Shown here: positions 1 through 6,065 of the stretch, one piece after another
Position numbering within the stretch: position 1 is the first letter of the stretch
Layout: each line of letters opens with the position of its first letter
NCBI GenBank assembly: GCA_035601815.1
Contig: DATNNN010000185.1
Span: forward strand, 1-6,450
Direction: 5' to 3'
DNA: 6,450 bases
Source of the DNA: DATNNN01 sp035601815
GTDB taxonomy: Bacteria; Pseudomonadota; Alphaproteobacteria; Rhizobiales; Xanthobacteraceae
Made by a program: the position numbers and the translations under genes
The notes under the pieces: generated by a model
What the model saw: only the letters and a program-made list of their open reading frames with translations
What the model was told of the DNA's origin: nothing
Databases searched by the model: none

Positions 1-1605
1 CATGTGGATGAACTCCCAAGGGCTCGGCAGCGGCCCGACCGGCACCTCGATCAGCGTCGGTCCGTCGCGGCGCTTGAAGCTCCGCTTCAGCGTCGCCCGC
101 AGCTCCTCCGGGCTCTTCGCGCGCTCGGCGGCAGCGCCGAAGCTCTCGGCGAAGCGCACGAAGTCGGGGTTCGCAAGGTCGCTCGCGATCAGCCGATTGC
201 CGAAGCGCTCCTCCTGGATGCGGCGCACGTTGCCGAAGGCGCCGTCGACGAACACGATGGCGGTGAGCGGGATCTTGTGGCGCATCGCCGTCGCGAGCTC
301 GTTCGCTGTGTAGAGGAAGCCGCCGTCGCCGTTGATGGAGACGACCGGCACGTCGCGCCGCGCATCCTGGGCGCCGAGCGCGGTGGCGAAGCCCCAGCCG
401 AGGTTGTCCTGATAGCCAGGCGAGAGGAACGTGCGCGGGCGATAGACCGGAAACGCCAGGCGGGCGACGAAGCCCATCTGCGTCACCTCGTCCACGTAAA
501 TGCCGTCGTCGGGCAACTCGGCCCGGATCGCGTTGAGGAAGGCGAGCTGCGGCGTGAGCTTCTTCATGCGCGCCGCCGTCTTCGCCTGGCGTTCCTCCAT
601 CTCTGCCTTGCGCGAGGGCCGCGCGCGATTGTGCCGCGGCACGAGATCGAGGAGGCGCTTCAGCACCGCCTTGGCGTCGCCGGTGACAGTCACCGCGGGC
701 TTCTTGCTCCACGCCGGTTCTTCCGGATCGGCGTCGATGCGCACGATTTGCAACTCGTCGTCAAAGCCCCACTCGCGCAGGGGATAGAACAGGTGCGTGC
801 CGACGCCGATCACGACGTCGGCCTCGCCCCACAGCTCGCGGGCCAGCGGCAAGGTGACGCTCAGCGGATCGCGGCTCGTGAGCACGCCGCGGCCGCGGCG
901 ATAGCCCATGACCGGCACCTGCAGCATAGCGGAGAGCGCGGTCACCTCTTCACTCGCCCCCTGGGCGCCGCCGCCGGCGATGATGAGCGGCCTCTTGGCT
1001 TCGCCGATGATCTTCGCGGCGGCGGCGAGCGCGTCCTCGTCGATCGTGGGCGCCTTCGTCGGAGAGGGCGGCTCTAACTTGGCCTCGCCCGCCTTGCCCC
1101 ATGTGTCGATGGCGCATTCGAGCGCCGCCGGCCCCGGCCGGCCGGTGCGCATCGAGCGCAACGCGTCGGCGATGAGCCGCGACGCGTCCGCCGGCCCGCC
1201 GATCTTCGCCGAAAAATCCACGAGCCGCGCGATGATGCCCGCTTGATCGCGGATCTCGTGCAAGTGGCCGACGCCGCGGCCGATGTCGGCGTCGGGAATT
1301 TGCCCGATCAGCGCCAGCACCGGCGCGCTCATGGAGTAGGCGGTGAGCAACGCGGCGCCCGTGTTGAGCAGTCCCGGTCCCGGCACCACCGCGTAGGCCT
1401 GCGGCCGGTCCGTGGCGAGCGCGGCACCCAGCGCCATGTAGGCCGCGCCCTGTTCGTGGCGCGTGTGCACCACGCGCATCCTATCGCCCGCCTTGTGGAG
1501 CGCGTCGAACAGATGGTCGTTGTGCACGCCGGGCAGTGCGTAGAGCGTGTCGAGACCGTGGGCGAGAAGTGCGGCGACGGTCGCCTCGGCGGTGGTCATT
1601 TTCAT
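1..1605 (-). CDS. Thiamine pyrophosphate-dependent enzyme, acetolactate synthase-like (3' end off window)
   Basis: I translated 535 codons leftward from ATG 1605-1603 with no stop; the frame is still open at base 1, where it reads SPWEFIHM, so probably only about ten residues are missing. The protein shows the three-domain plan of the POX/acetolactate synthase superfamily. The N-terminal pyrimidine-binding domain has PGVHNDHLFDAL and the cofactor-activating glutamate in RHEQGA (E51). The central domain contains GRPGPAALE (155-163), IIAGGG (208-213) and RIDADPEEP. The C-terminal domain has the diphosphate/Mg motif starting GDGGF (426-430). D427 and D454 are 27 residues apart, the spacing expected for the metal ligands, but the usual Asn-Asn pair reads Val-Asp. 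Members of the superfamily decarboxylate or ligate 2-oxo acids, and the substrate here is not recognisable. ATG 1599-1597 is an alternative start two codons in; neither start has a clear Shine-Dalgarno. The gene is divergent from aspS. Family assignment is firm; specific function is unknown. Confidence 0.92.
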   Translation of the reverse strand, partial: MKMTTAEATVAALLAHGLDTLYALPGVHNDHLFDALHKAGDRMRVVHTRHEQGAAYMALGAALATDRPQAYAVVPGPGLLNTGAALLTAYSMSAPVLALIGQIPDADIGRGVGHLHEIRDQAGIIARLVDFSAKIGGPADASRLIADALRSMRTGRPGPAALECAIDTWGKAGEAKLEPPSPTKAPTIDEDALAAAAKIIGEAKRPLIIAGGGAQGASEEVTALSAMLQVPVMGYRRGRGVLTSRDPLSVTLPLARELWGEADVVIGVGTHLFYPLREWGFDDELQIVRIDADPEEPAWSKKPAVTVTGDAKAVLKRLLDLVPRHNRARPSRKAEMEERQAKTAARMKKLTPQLAFLNAIRAELPDDGIYVDEVTQMGFVARLAFPVYRPRTFLSPGYQDNLGWGFATALGAQDARRDVPVVSINGDGGFLYTANELATAMRHKIPLTAIVFVDGAFGNVRRIQEERFGNRLIASDLANPDFVRFAESFGAAAERAKSPEELRATLKRSFKRRDGPTLIEVPVGPLPSPWEFIHM

Positions 1606-1688
1606 GCGGCGAGTTTGCAGATCGGCCGCCGCCTGTCGAGCCCGTTGCCTTTTCGAGCTTGAGCGTGCATGTGCTTGCCGCGGTCGCT

Positions 1689-1695
1689 AAGGGGA
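1689..1695 (+). promoter_or_regulatory. Ribosome-binding site fixing the aspS start
   Basis: AAGGGGA lies 3-4 nt before ATG 1699. This favours starting at MHRYRSHTCG, the usual N-terminus of alphaproteobacterial AspRS, over the in-frame ATG at 1669, which would add ten unconserved residues. I saw no convincing -35/-10 pair in the 93 bp between the divergent genes. Confidence 0.75.
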
Positions 1696-1698
1696 TTC

Positions 1699-3510
1699 AT
1701 GCATCGCTATCGCTCCCATACCTGCGGCGCGCTGCGCGCGAGCCACATCGGCGAGACCGTGCGTCTTTCCGGTTGGTGCCACCGCATCCGCGACCACGGC
1801 GGCCTCCTGTTCATCGATCTGCGCGACCACTACGGGCTGACGCAGATCGTGGCCGATCCGGATTCCCCCGCCTTCAAGCAGGGGGAAAAGCTCCGCTCCG
1901 AATGGGTAATCCGCGTCGACGGCAAGGTGCGCAAGCGCCCCGCCGGCACCGAGAATCCCGGCCTGCCCACTGGCGCGGTCGAGATCGCGGCGAGCGAGAT
2001 CGAGGTGCTGGGCGCCGCCGACGAGTTGCCGATGCCGGTGTTCGGCGACCAGGAATATCCCGAAGAGATTCGCCTCAAGTACCGCTTCCTCGATCTGCGC
2101 CGCGAGCGGCTGCACAAGAACATCATGCAGCGCGAGCAGGTGATCGCGTCGCTGCGCCGGCGTATGAAGGAGCAGGGCTTCTTCGAGTTCCAGACGCCAA
2201 TCCTCACCGCATCGAGCCCGGAGGGTGCCCGCGACTATCTCGTGCCGTCGCGCCTGCACCCGGGAAAGTTCTACGCGCTGCCGCAGGCGCCGCAGCAGTT
2301 CAAGCAGCTCATCATGATCTCGGGCTTCGACCGCTATTTCCAGATAGCGCCCTGCTTCCGCGACGAGGACGCCCGCGCCGATCGCTCGCCCGGCGAATTC
2401 TACCAGCTCGATATCGAGATGAGCTTCGTCGAGCAGGAGGACGTTTTTCAGGCGGTGGAGCCGGTGCTGCGCGGCCTGTTCGAGGAATTCGCCGGCGGCA
2501 AGCCGGTGACGGCGAAGTTCCCGCGCATCTCCTATGCCGAGGCGATGCTGAAGTACGGCACCGACAAGCCGGATCTGAGGAATCCCTTGCAGATCGCCGA
2601 CGTGACTCAGGAATTCAACGACCCGACGGTCACCTTCAACGCCTTCAAGAACGTGATCAAGGCGGGCGGCGTGGTGCGCGCGATCCCGGCCCCCGGCGCC
2701 GCGGCGCAGCCGCGCTCCTTCTTCGACAAGCTGAACGAATGGGCGCGCGCCGAGATGAATGCGCCGGGGCTCGGCTACATCGTGCTCGAGGCCGAGGGCG
2801 GCAAAGGGCCGATCGCCAAGTTCATCCCGGCCGAGGTGCAGGCCAAGATCGCGGCCAAGGCCGGCGTGAAGCCCGGGGACGCGGTGTTCTTCGCCGCTGA
2901 CCGGCCGGAGGCGGCGGCCAAGCTCGCCGGCGCCGCCCACACCAAGCTCGGCGAGGAGCTGGGGCTGATCGAGAAGGACTGCTTCGCCTTCTGCTGGATC
3001 GTCGACTTCCCTATGTACGAATGGAACGAGGAGGAGAAGAAGATCGACTTCTCCCACAATCCCTTCTCCATGCCCGGCATGCCGGCCGCCGAGTTCCTGA
3101 ATCTGGATGTGAGCGACCAGGCGAAGATCCTTGGAATCAAAGCTATTCAGTACGACATCGTTTGCAACGGCGTGGAGCTCTCCTCGGGCGCCATCCGCAA
3201 CCATCGTCCCGACGTGATGAAGAAGGCCTTCGCCATCGCTGGCTATGGCGCCGACGTGCTGGAGCAGAAGTTCGGCGGCATGCTGCGGGCGCTGTCCTAT
3301 GGCGCGCCGCCCCACGGCGGCATCGCGCCCGGGCTCGACCGCATCGTCATGCTGCTCGCCGGCGAGGAGAACCTGCGCGAGGTGGTGCTCTTCCCCATGA
3401 ACCAGCAGGCCGAGGACCTGCTCATGGGCGCCCCCTCGGAGGTGAGTCCGAAGCAGCTGCGCGAGCTGCACATCCGGGTGGTGCCGCCGGACGAGGAAAA
3501 GAAGCGCTAA
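1699..3510 (+). CDS. aspS: Aspartyl-tRNA synthetase, bacterial type, probably non-discriminating (Asp/Asn)
   Basis: This 603-residue class II synthetase charges tRNA with aspartate in the cytoplasm, and its length is normal for the bacterial family. Residues 1-110 form the OB-fold anticodon-binding domain, with F38, Q49 and E95 at the positions that read the anticodon in E. coli AspRS. Class II motif 2 begins FRDEDARADR (220-229; catalytic R221). The bacterial insertion (GAD) domain follows YGTDKPDLR, from about residue 285 to 415. Motif 3 is GIAPGLDRIV (541-550; R548), and the tail is the alphaproteobacterial MGAPSEVSPKQLRELHIR type. The N-terminal loop reads RDHGG (H33) and the next loop RKRPAG (G83). 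In E. coli the aligned residues are Leu and Lys; His and Gly at these places are the known signature of AspRS enzymes that also mischarge tRNA-Asn for GatCAB amidation. The dual specificity is inferred from those residues. Nothing suggests damage. Confidence 0.98.
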   Translation: MHRYRSHTCGALRASHIGETVRLSGWCHRIRDHGGLLFIDLRDHYGLTQIVADPDSPAFKQGEKLRSEWVIRVDGKVRKRPAGTENPGLPTGAVEIAASEIEVLGAADELPMPVFGDQEYPEEIRLKYRFLDLRRERLHKNIMQREQVIASLRRRMKEQGFFEFQTPILTASSPEGARDYLVPSRLHPGKFYALPQAPQQFKQLIMISGFDRYFQIAPCFRDEDARADRSPGEFYQLDIEMSFVEQEDVFQAVEPVLRGLFEEFAGGKPVTAKFPRISYAEAMLKYGTDKPDLRNPLQIADVTQEFNDPTVTFNAFKNVIKAGGVVRAIPAPGAAAQPRSFFDKLNEWARAEMNAPGLGYIVLEAEGGKGPIAKFIPAEVQAKIAAKAGVKPGDAVFFAADRPEAAAKLAGAAHTKLGEELGLIEKDCFAFCWIVDFPMYEWNEEEKKIDFSHNPFSMPGMPAAEFLNLDVSDQAKILGIKAIQYDIVCNGVELSSGAIRNHRPDVMKKAFAIAGYGADVLEQKFGGMLRALSYGAPPHGGIAPGLDRIVMLLAGEENLREVVLFPMNQQAEDLLMGAPSEVSPKQLRELHIRVVPPDEEKKR

Positions 3511-3530
3511 GTCGAGTCAAAACAACGCAC

Positions 3531-3545
3531 TTAACGCGTCCTTAA
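3531..3545 (+). promoter_or_regulatory. CtrA-like binding site, TTAA-N7-TTAA
   Basis: Two TTAA half-sites (3531-3534 and 3542-3545) are separated by exactly seven bases, matching the full CtrA consensus of alphaproteobacteria. Each half lies in a longer direct repeat, CTTAACGCG and CTTAATGCG, 11 bp apart (one helical turn). The box begins 21 bp after the aspS stop and 50 bp before the phosphodiesterase start, where a regulator of that gene would bind. Such a pair is improbable in DNA this GC-rich. CtrA binding is an inference. Confidence 0.55.
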
Positions 3546-3581
3546 TGCGAATTTGTACTGATGCACAACGGTCCCGCTGGT

Positions 3582-3587
3582 AAAGGG
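3582..3587 (+). promoter_or_regulatory. Ribosome-binding site for a GTG start
   Basis: AAAGGG sits 7 nt before GTG 3595. An in-frame TGA at 3559-3561 rules out any more upstream start apart from this GTG. The next in-frame ATG codons (residues 61-62) would delete the first membrane segment, so the GTG is well supported. Confidence 0.7.
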
Positions 3588-3594
3588 CCGGAAC

Positions 3595-5202
3595 GTGCGC
3601 AGGTACGAACGACTTTTGATCGCGGCGGTGATTGGCGGCGCGCTGCTTGCGGGCCTGCCCATCGTTATCGCCGAGCGAGTGATCAACGGTTACGTTGATC
3701 AGCAAGCGCGCGGGCGCCTGGAGCAGGGCGCCCACGGGGCGCTGGCGCTCGCCGAAACCCGCGTCGAGCAGGCGATGATGACCTTGGTCGATCTCGGCTC
3801 GACCGGGCTCGACTCCTGCACGCCCCAAGCCCTGCAGGCGATGCGCCGCGCCGTGTTCGCGAGCGGCGCGCTCAAGGAAGTGGCGATCCTCGACGCCGAG
3901 GGCACGGTGCTCTGCAACCACATCGGCGGCAGCGGCGAGACGCGCGCCGTATCCAGCGAGCAGCCGCTGTTCGGCGGCCGCTACACGGTCGCGCTGGTGC
4001 GCTTCCGCGACCATCCCGAGCGTGCGCTCCGCCTCAATCTTTCGCTCGCCAACGGCGGCGCGCTGTCGGCGCTGATTTCCGGGGAATCGCTGCTGCCCGC
4101 CACCGAGGAGGGCAGTCCGCGCTTCCGCCTCTTGCTCTCGAACGGCGAGGTGATCGCCGCCCGTCCCGTGGGCGAGGAAAATGCGCCGAGCGCCGAGGGC
4201 CTGTTCGTCAGCGTCCGCGCCAAGTCGAGCCGCTTTCCGGTCGCGGCCACGGCGGAGCGCGCGCGCGCGGCGATCGCCGACGAATACGACGACGTTCTCC
4301 TTATCGCCCGGCTCACGCCCACCATCGTCTCGTTCTTCGTCATCGCCTTCTCCTGGCTCGCCATCCGCCGCAACCGGACCAATCCCACGGCGATGCTGTC
4401 GCGGGCGCTGGACGCCGGCGAGATCATTCCCTACTTCCAGCCCATCGTGGACATCACGAGCGGCCGGCTGCTCGGCGCCGAGGTGCTGGCGCGCTGGCGA
4501 AGGCCGGACGGGACCATCATCCTGCCCGGCGCCTTCCTGTCGCACGCCGAGCATTCCGACCTGATCTACGAGCTGACCCGCATCCTGATGCGCAAGGCGC
4601 GCGACGAGGTGGGCGAGGCGTTCGAGCTGCGTCGGCATCTGAAGCTTTCCTTCAACCTCGACGGCGGCCACTTCCTCGACGGCTACATCATCCAGGAGGT
4701 CAGGCAGGCGTTCGCGGGCTCGCGCATCGCTTTCGATCAGCTCATCTTCGAGGTGACCGAGCGCGAGCCGGTGGCCGATCTCGCCGGCGCGCGGCGCGTG
4801 ATCTCCGAGCTGCAGAACCTCGGCTGCCGCGTTGCCATCGACGACGTCGGCACCGGCCATGGCGGCCTGGCATATCTGCTCAAGCTCGGGGTCGACTACA
4901 TCAAGATCGACAAGATGTTCATCCACGCCATTGGGACCGAGCGCTATTCCAAGACCATCATCGAGACGCTGGTGGAGCTCGCCCGCAACATGGCCGTCGA
5001 GGTCATCGCCGAGGGCGTCGAGACCTTCGAGCAGATCGAATACCTGCGCGCGCACGGCATCACCACGGCGCAAGGCTACGTGTTCGCGCCGCCGTTGCCG
5101 GCGTCGAGCTTCCTGGCGTTGCTCGGCGCCATGGACCGGCCGCGCGCCGACGCGGCGGCGCCGGTGGCGCTGGAGCGAAGCGTCGCGATCGCAGGCGGCT
5201 AG
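3595..5202 (+). CDS. Membrane CSS-domain EAL cyclic di-GMP phosphodiesterase
   Basis: This 535-residue inner-membrane protein should hydrolyse c-di-GMP to pGpG. TM1 (about 7-27) and TM2 (about 235-257) flank a roughly 205-residue periplasmic domain of the CSS type. That domain has C75 and C107 at the spacing seen in the redox-sensing CSS family (E. coli PdeC relatives), although the second Cys is followed by Asn-His, not Ser-Ser. The cytoplasmic EAL domain spans about 265-512. Its signature is EVLARW (E296, L298, R300), and the other expected residues are present: N354, E386 and E389 in FEVTER, D416 and D417, K437 in YIKIDK, E473 and E476 in EGVE, and Q493 in QGYVFAPPLP. It is therefore probably active. 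Loop 6 reads DDVGTGHGG rather than DDFGxGxSS. No GGDEF domain is present. In PdeC relatives the disulfide state controls activity, so an envelope redox input is plausible here. The gene follows aspS by 84 bp, with the CtrA-like box between them. Confidence 0.95.
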   Translation: MRRYERLLIAAVIGGALLAGLPIVIAERVINGYVDQQARGRLEQGAHGALALAETRVEQAMMTLVDLGSTGLDSCTPQALQAMRRAVFASGALKEVAILDAEGTVLCNHIGGSGETRAVSSEQPLFGGRYTVALVRFRDHPERALRLNLSLANGGALSALISGESLLPATEEGSPRFRLLLSNGEVIAARPVGEENAPSAEGLFVSVRAKSSRFPVAATAERARAAIADEYDDVLLIARLTPTIVSFFVIAFSWLAIRRNRTNPTAMLSRALDAGEIIPYFQPIVDITSGRLLGAEVLARWRRPDGTIILPGAFLSHAEHSDLIYELTRILMRKARDEVGEAFELRRHLKLSFNLDGGHFLDGYIIQEVRQAFAGSRIAFDQLIFEVTEREPVADLAGARRVISELQNLGCRVAIDDVGTGHGGLAYLLKLGVDYIKIDKMFIHAIGTERYSKTIIETLVELARNMAVEVIAEGVETFEQIEYLRAHGITTAQGYVFAPPLPASSFLALLGAMDRPRADAAAPVALERSVAIAGG

Positions 5203-5320
5203 AGTCCCGCCCGCAACCTTCCCGCGCAACCGATTTCTCCGGCCCGCGAATTGCCGCCGGCGCCCGCGCCTCAATCGCGCCCTGTTCTCCGTGCTCCTTC
5301 GAATCGATGCCCGTGCGCAC

Positions 5321-5349
5321 TTGGAGGCGTCGGCGTTCTGGGCTAAAGC
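5321..5349 (+). promoter_or_regulatory. Weak candidate promoter for the 80-aa exported protein
   Basis: TTGGAGG (5321-5327) and GCTAAAGC (5342-5349) are 14 bp apart. They match 5 of 7 and 7 of 8 positions of the Caulobacter housekeeping consensus (TTGACGS and GCTANAWC, spacer 10-14). The rest of the 182-bp gap from 5203 to 5384 is GC-rich, and I saw no gene or T-tract terminator in it. Confidence 0.33.
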
Positions 5350-5351
5350 AG

Positions 5352-5371
5352 GGTGCGCCGCGCAGCGCACC
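5352..5371 (+). repeat. Perfect inverted repeat abutting a ribosome-binding site
   Basis: A perfect 7-bp stem, GGTGCGC and GCGCACC, encloses a 6-nt loop and ends one base before the GGAGGTGA ribosome-binding site of the next gene. In mRNA it would form a hairpin directly 5' of the Shine-Dalgarno. It has no U-tract, so it is not a terminator for the phosphodiesterase gene. Confidence 0.6.
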
Positions 5372-5379
5372 GGAGGTGA
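5372..5379 (+). promoter_or_regulatory. Strong ribosome-binding site selecting GTG 5385
   Basis: GGAGGTGA... begins at 5373 after one C and ends 5 nt before GTG 5385. Starting there puts a textbook signal peptide at the N-terminus. The in-frame ATG at 5307 has no such site and would add 26 Arg- and Pro-rich residues ahead of the signal peptide. Confidence 0.65.
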
Positions 5380-5384
5380 GGCCA

Positions 5385-5627
5385 GTGGTTCGTGGTGTGT
5401 TGGCGGTGGCCGCCCTGTTGGCGGTGCTTGGCGCCGCGGGTGCGCAGGAGCGGGGACGGCAAGGCGGCCTGCTCAGCGGCATGCTGCCGGCAGAGGGCAG
5501 GGCCGGCAACGGCGAGATGCGGCAGGATCAACCGGCCTCCGAAGGGCGCCCCGGCATTTTCGACCAGAGCCAGCGCCATTGTTTCGGCCAGGATCGCCAG
5601 GGCCGGCGCGTGCGCGTCCCCTGTTGA
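5385..5627 (+). CDS. Small exported protein with C-terminal Cys-bounded motif
   Basis: This 80-residue protein is not one I recognise. It begins MVRGVLAVAALLAVLGAAGA, a short basic start and hydrophobic core ending in AGA before QE, which fits signal peptidase I cleavage after residue 20. The mature chain of about 60 residues is Gly-, Arg- and Gln-rich with no further membrane segment. It ends HCFGQDRQGRRVRVPC, with its only two cysteines at C66 and C80, which could form a disulfide in the periplasm. This end aligns with the end of the glycine-zipper protein 78 bp downstream: Cys, aromatic, Gln at +3, Gly at +7, Val-Arg-Val at +10 to +12, then a final Cys. The start rests on the strong ribosome-binding site and the signal peptide. 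Coding is likely but a chance frame in GC-rich DNA is not fully excluded. Confidence 0.65.
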   Translation: MVRGVLAVAALLAVLGAAGAQERGRQGGLLSGMLPAEGRAGNGEMRQDQPASEGRPGIFDQSQRHCFGQDRQGRRVRVPC

Positions 5628-5650
5628 CGGCATTCAGGTCGTATTAAATT
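5624..5650 (+). promoter_or_regulatory. Candidate promoter of the glycine-zipper gene
   Basis: TTGACGG (5624-5630) is a perfect match to the alphaproteobacterial -35 consensus and overlaps the stop codon of the upstream gene. TAAATT (5645-5650) lies 15 bp beyond the TTGACG hexamer in a short AT-rich patch and can serve as a -10. Transcription would begin near 5657-5660, leaving a leader of about 45-50 nt that contains the 5674-5689 palindrome. Confidence 0.42.
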
Positions 5651-5673
5651 CGTAGTGTCAGTCTTGGGTCACG

Positions 5674-5689
5674 AGCCTCGCGCGAGGCT
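5674..5689 (+). repeat. 16-bp perfect palindrome in the leader of the glycine-zipper gene
   Basis: AGCCTCGC is followed directly by its reverse complement GCGAGGCT. As RNA it could fold as a 6-bp stem with a GCGC loop, lengthened by a G-U and a C-G pair outside. It ends 4 nt before the AGGAGGA ribosome-binding site. It could be an operator for a dimeric repressor or a hairpin affecting translation or mRNA stability; the sequence does not decide between these. Confidence 0.55.
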
Positions 5690-5693
5690 TGAG

Positions 5694-5700
5694 AGGAGGA
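5694..5700 (+). promoter_or_regulatory. Strong ribosome-binding site selecting ATG 5706
   Basis: AGGAGGA is near-perfect and 5 nt before ATG 5706. It picks this start over the in-frame ATG at 5655, which would put 17 charged residues in front of the signal peptide. Confidence 0.8.
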
Positions 5701-5705
5701 GCACC

Positions 5706-6026
5706 ATGACTCGCATTCTCGCAGTTGCGGCAACGGCATTGACGCTGGCGCTGGCGGCACCGGCACCGCAGGCGGCGGCGCAGGACGGCGCGTTCGGTGG
5801 CGCGCTGCTCGGCGGCGCGGCGGGCGCGCTCATCGGCGGCGGCCTCACCGGCCGTGCCGGCGGCGCCATCATTGGCGGTGTGGTCGGCGCCGGCGTAGGC
5901 GCCACGATCGGCGCCGATGCGGACCGGCGCCGTTACGGCGGCGGCTATTTCTGGAACCGCGGCCGCTGCTGGTACCAGTATCCCGAAGGCCAGGTGGTGC
6001 GCGTCGCCCGCGACTACTGTTACTGA
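5706..6026 (+). CDS. Small glycine-zipper envelope protein
   Basis: The product has 106 residues. A signal peptide (1-25) ends in Ala-Ala-Ala before Gln-Asp. Two GxxxG ladders follow, with glycines at 32, 36, 40 and 44 and at 53, 57, 61, 65 and 69. They are separated by GGGLTGRAG, so the segment could form a tight hairpin of two membrane helices. This is the pattern of glycine-zipper (OmpA/Omp17-like or YMGG) domains in small envelope proteins. After DADRRRYGGG comes a short aromatic tail with C88 and C105, likely a periplasmic disulfide, that resembles the end of the neighbouring 80-aa protein. No lipobox cysteine is present at the cleavage site, so it is not a lipoprotein of the Omp17 type. 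The gene has its own candidate promoter and leader. The molecular role of such proteins is generally unknown; envelope location is inferred. Confidence 0.87.
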   Translation: MTRILAVAATALTLALAAPAPQAAAQDGAFGGALLGGAAGALIGGGLTGRAGGAIIGGVVGAGVGATIGADADRRRYGGGYFWNRGRCWYQYPEGQVVRVARDYCY

Positions 6027-6037
6027 ACCGCACCCCT

Positions 6038-6065
6038 AAGAAAAAGGGCGGCCGTTCGGCCGCCC
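6038..6065 (-). terminator. Intrinsic terminator for leftward transcription
   Basis: An 8-bp all-GC stem (6046-6053 with 6058-6065) closes a GTTC tetraloop (GAAC on the minus strand). Five A residues at 6041-6045, then G and AA, precede it on the plus strand; read leftward, the hairpin is followed by UUUUUCUU. On the plus side the hairpin is followed by AAGTCG, so as a canonical Rho-independent terminator it points left. It could still act as a 3' stabilising hairpin for the glycine-zipper mRNA, whose stop is 20 bp away. Confidence 0.75.

Noticed and set aside
4..1077. A 357-codon plus-strand frame over the TPP enzyme
   Set aside because: The minus strand there carries a continuous TPP-enzyme translation with all expected motifs; the plus frame has none.
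1536..2900. A 454-codon plus-strand frame overlapping the start of aspS
   Set aside because: It is out of frame with aspS, Arg- and Pro-rich, and has no domain.
1687..3471. A 594-codon open frame on the minus strand opposite aspS
   Set aside because: It is the mirror of the strongly conserved aspS frame. Its translation is His-, Leu- and Arg-rich with no recognisable domain, as expected from GC-rich codon bias.
3517..5370. A 617-codon open frame on the minus strand opposite the phosphodiesterase gene
   Set aside because: Its product is low-complexity Arg/Ala/Asp-rich, while the plus-strand EAL and CSS features are unmistakable. The length results from base composition.
6046..6065. Terminator of the glycine-zipper gene on the plus strand
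   Set aside because: The hairpin is followed by AAGTCG, without a T-tract, on that strand. The T-tract is on the minus strand, so the leftward reading was preferred.
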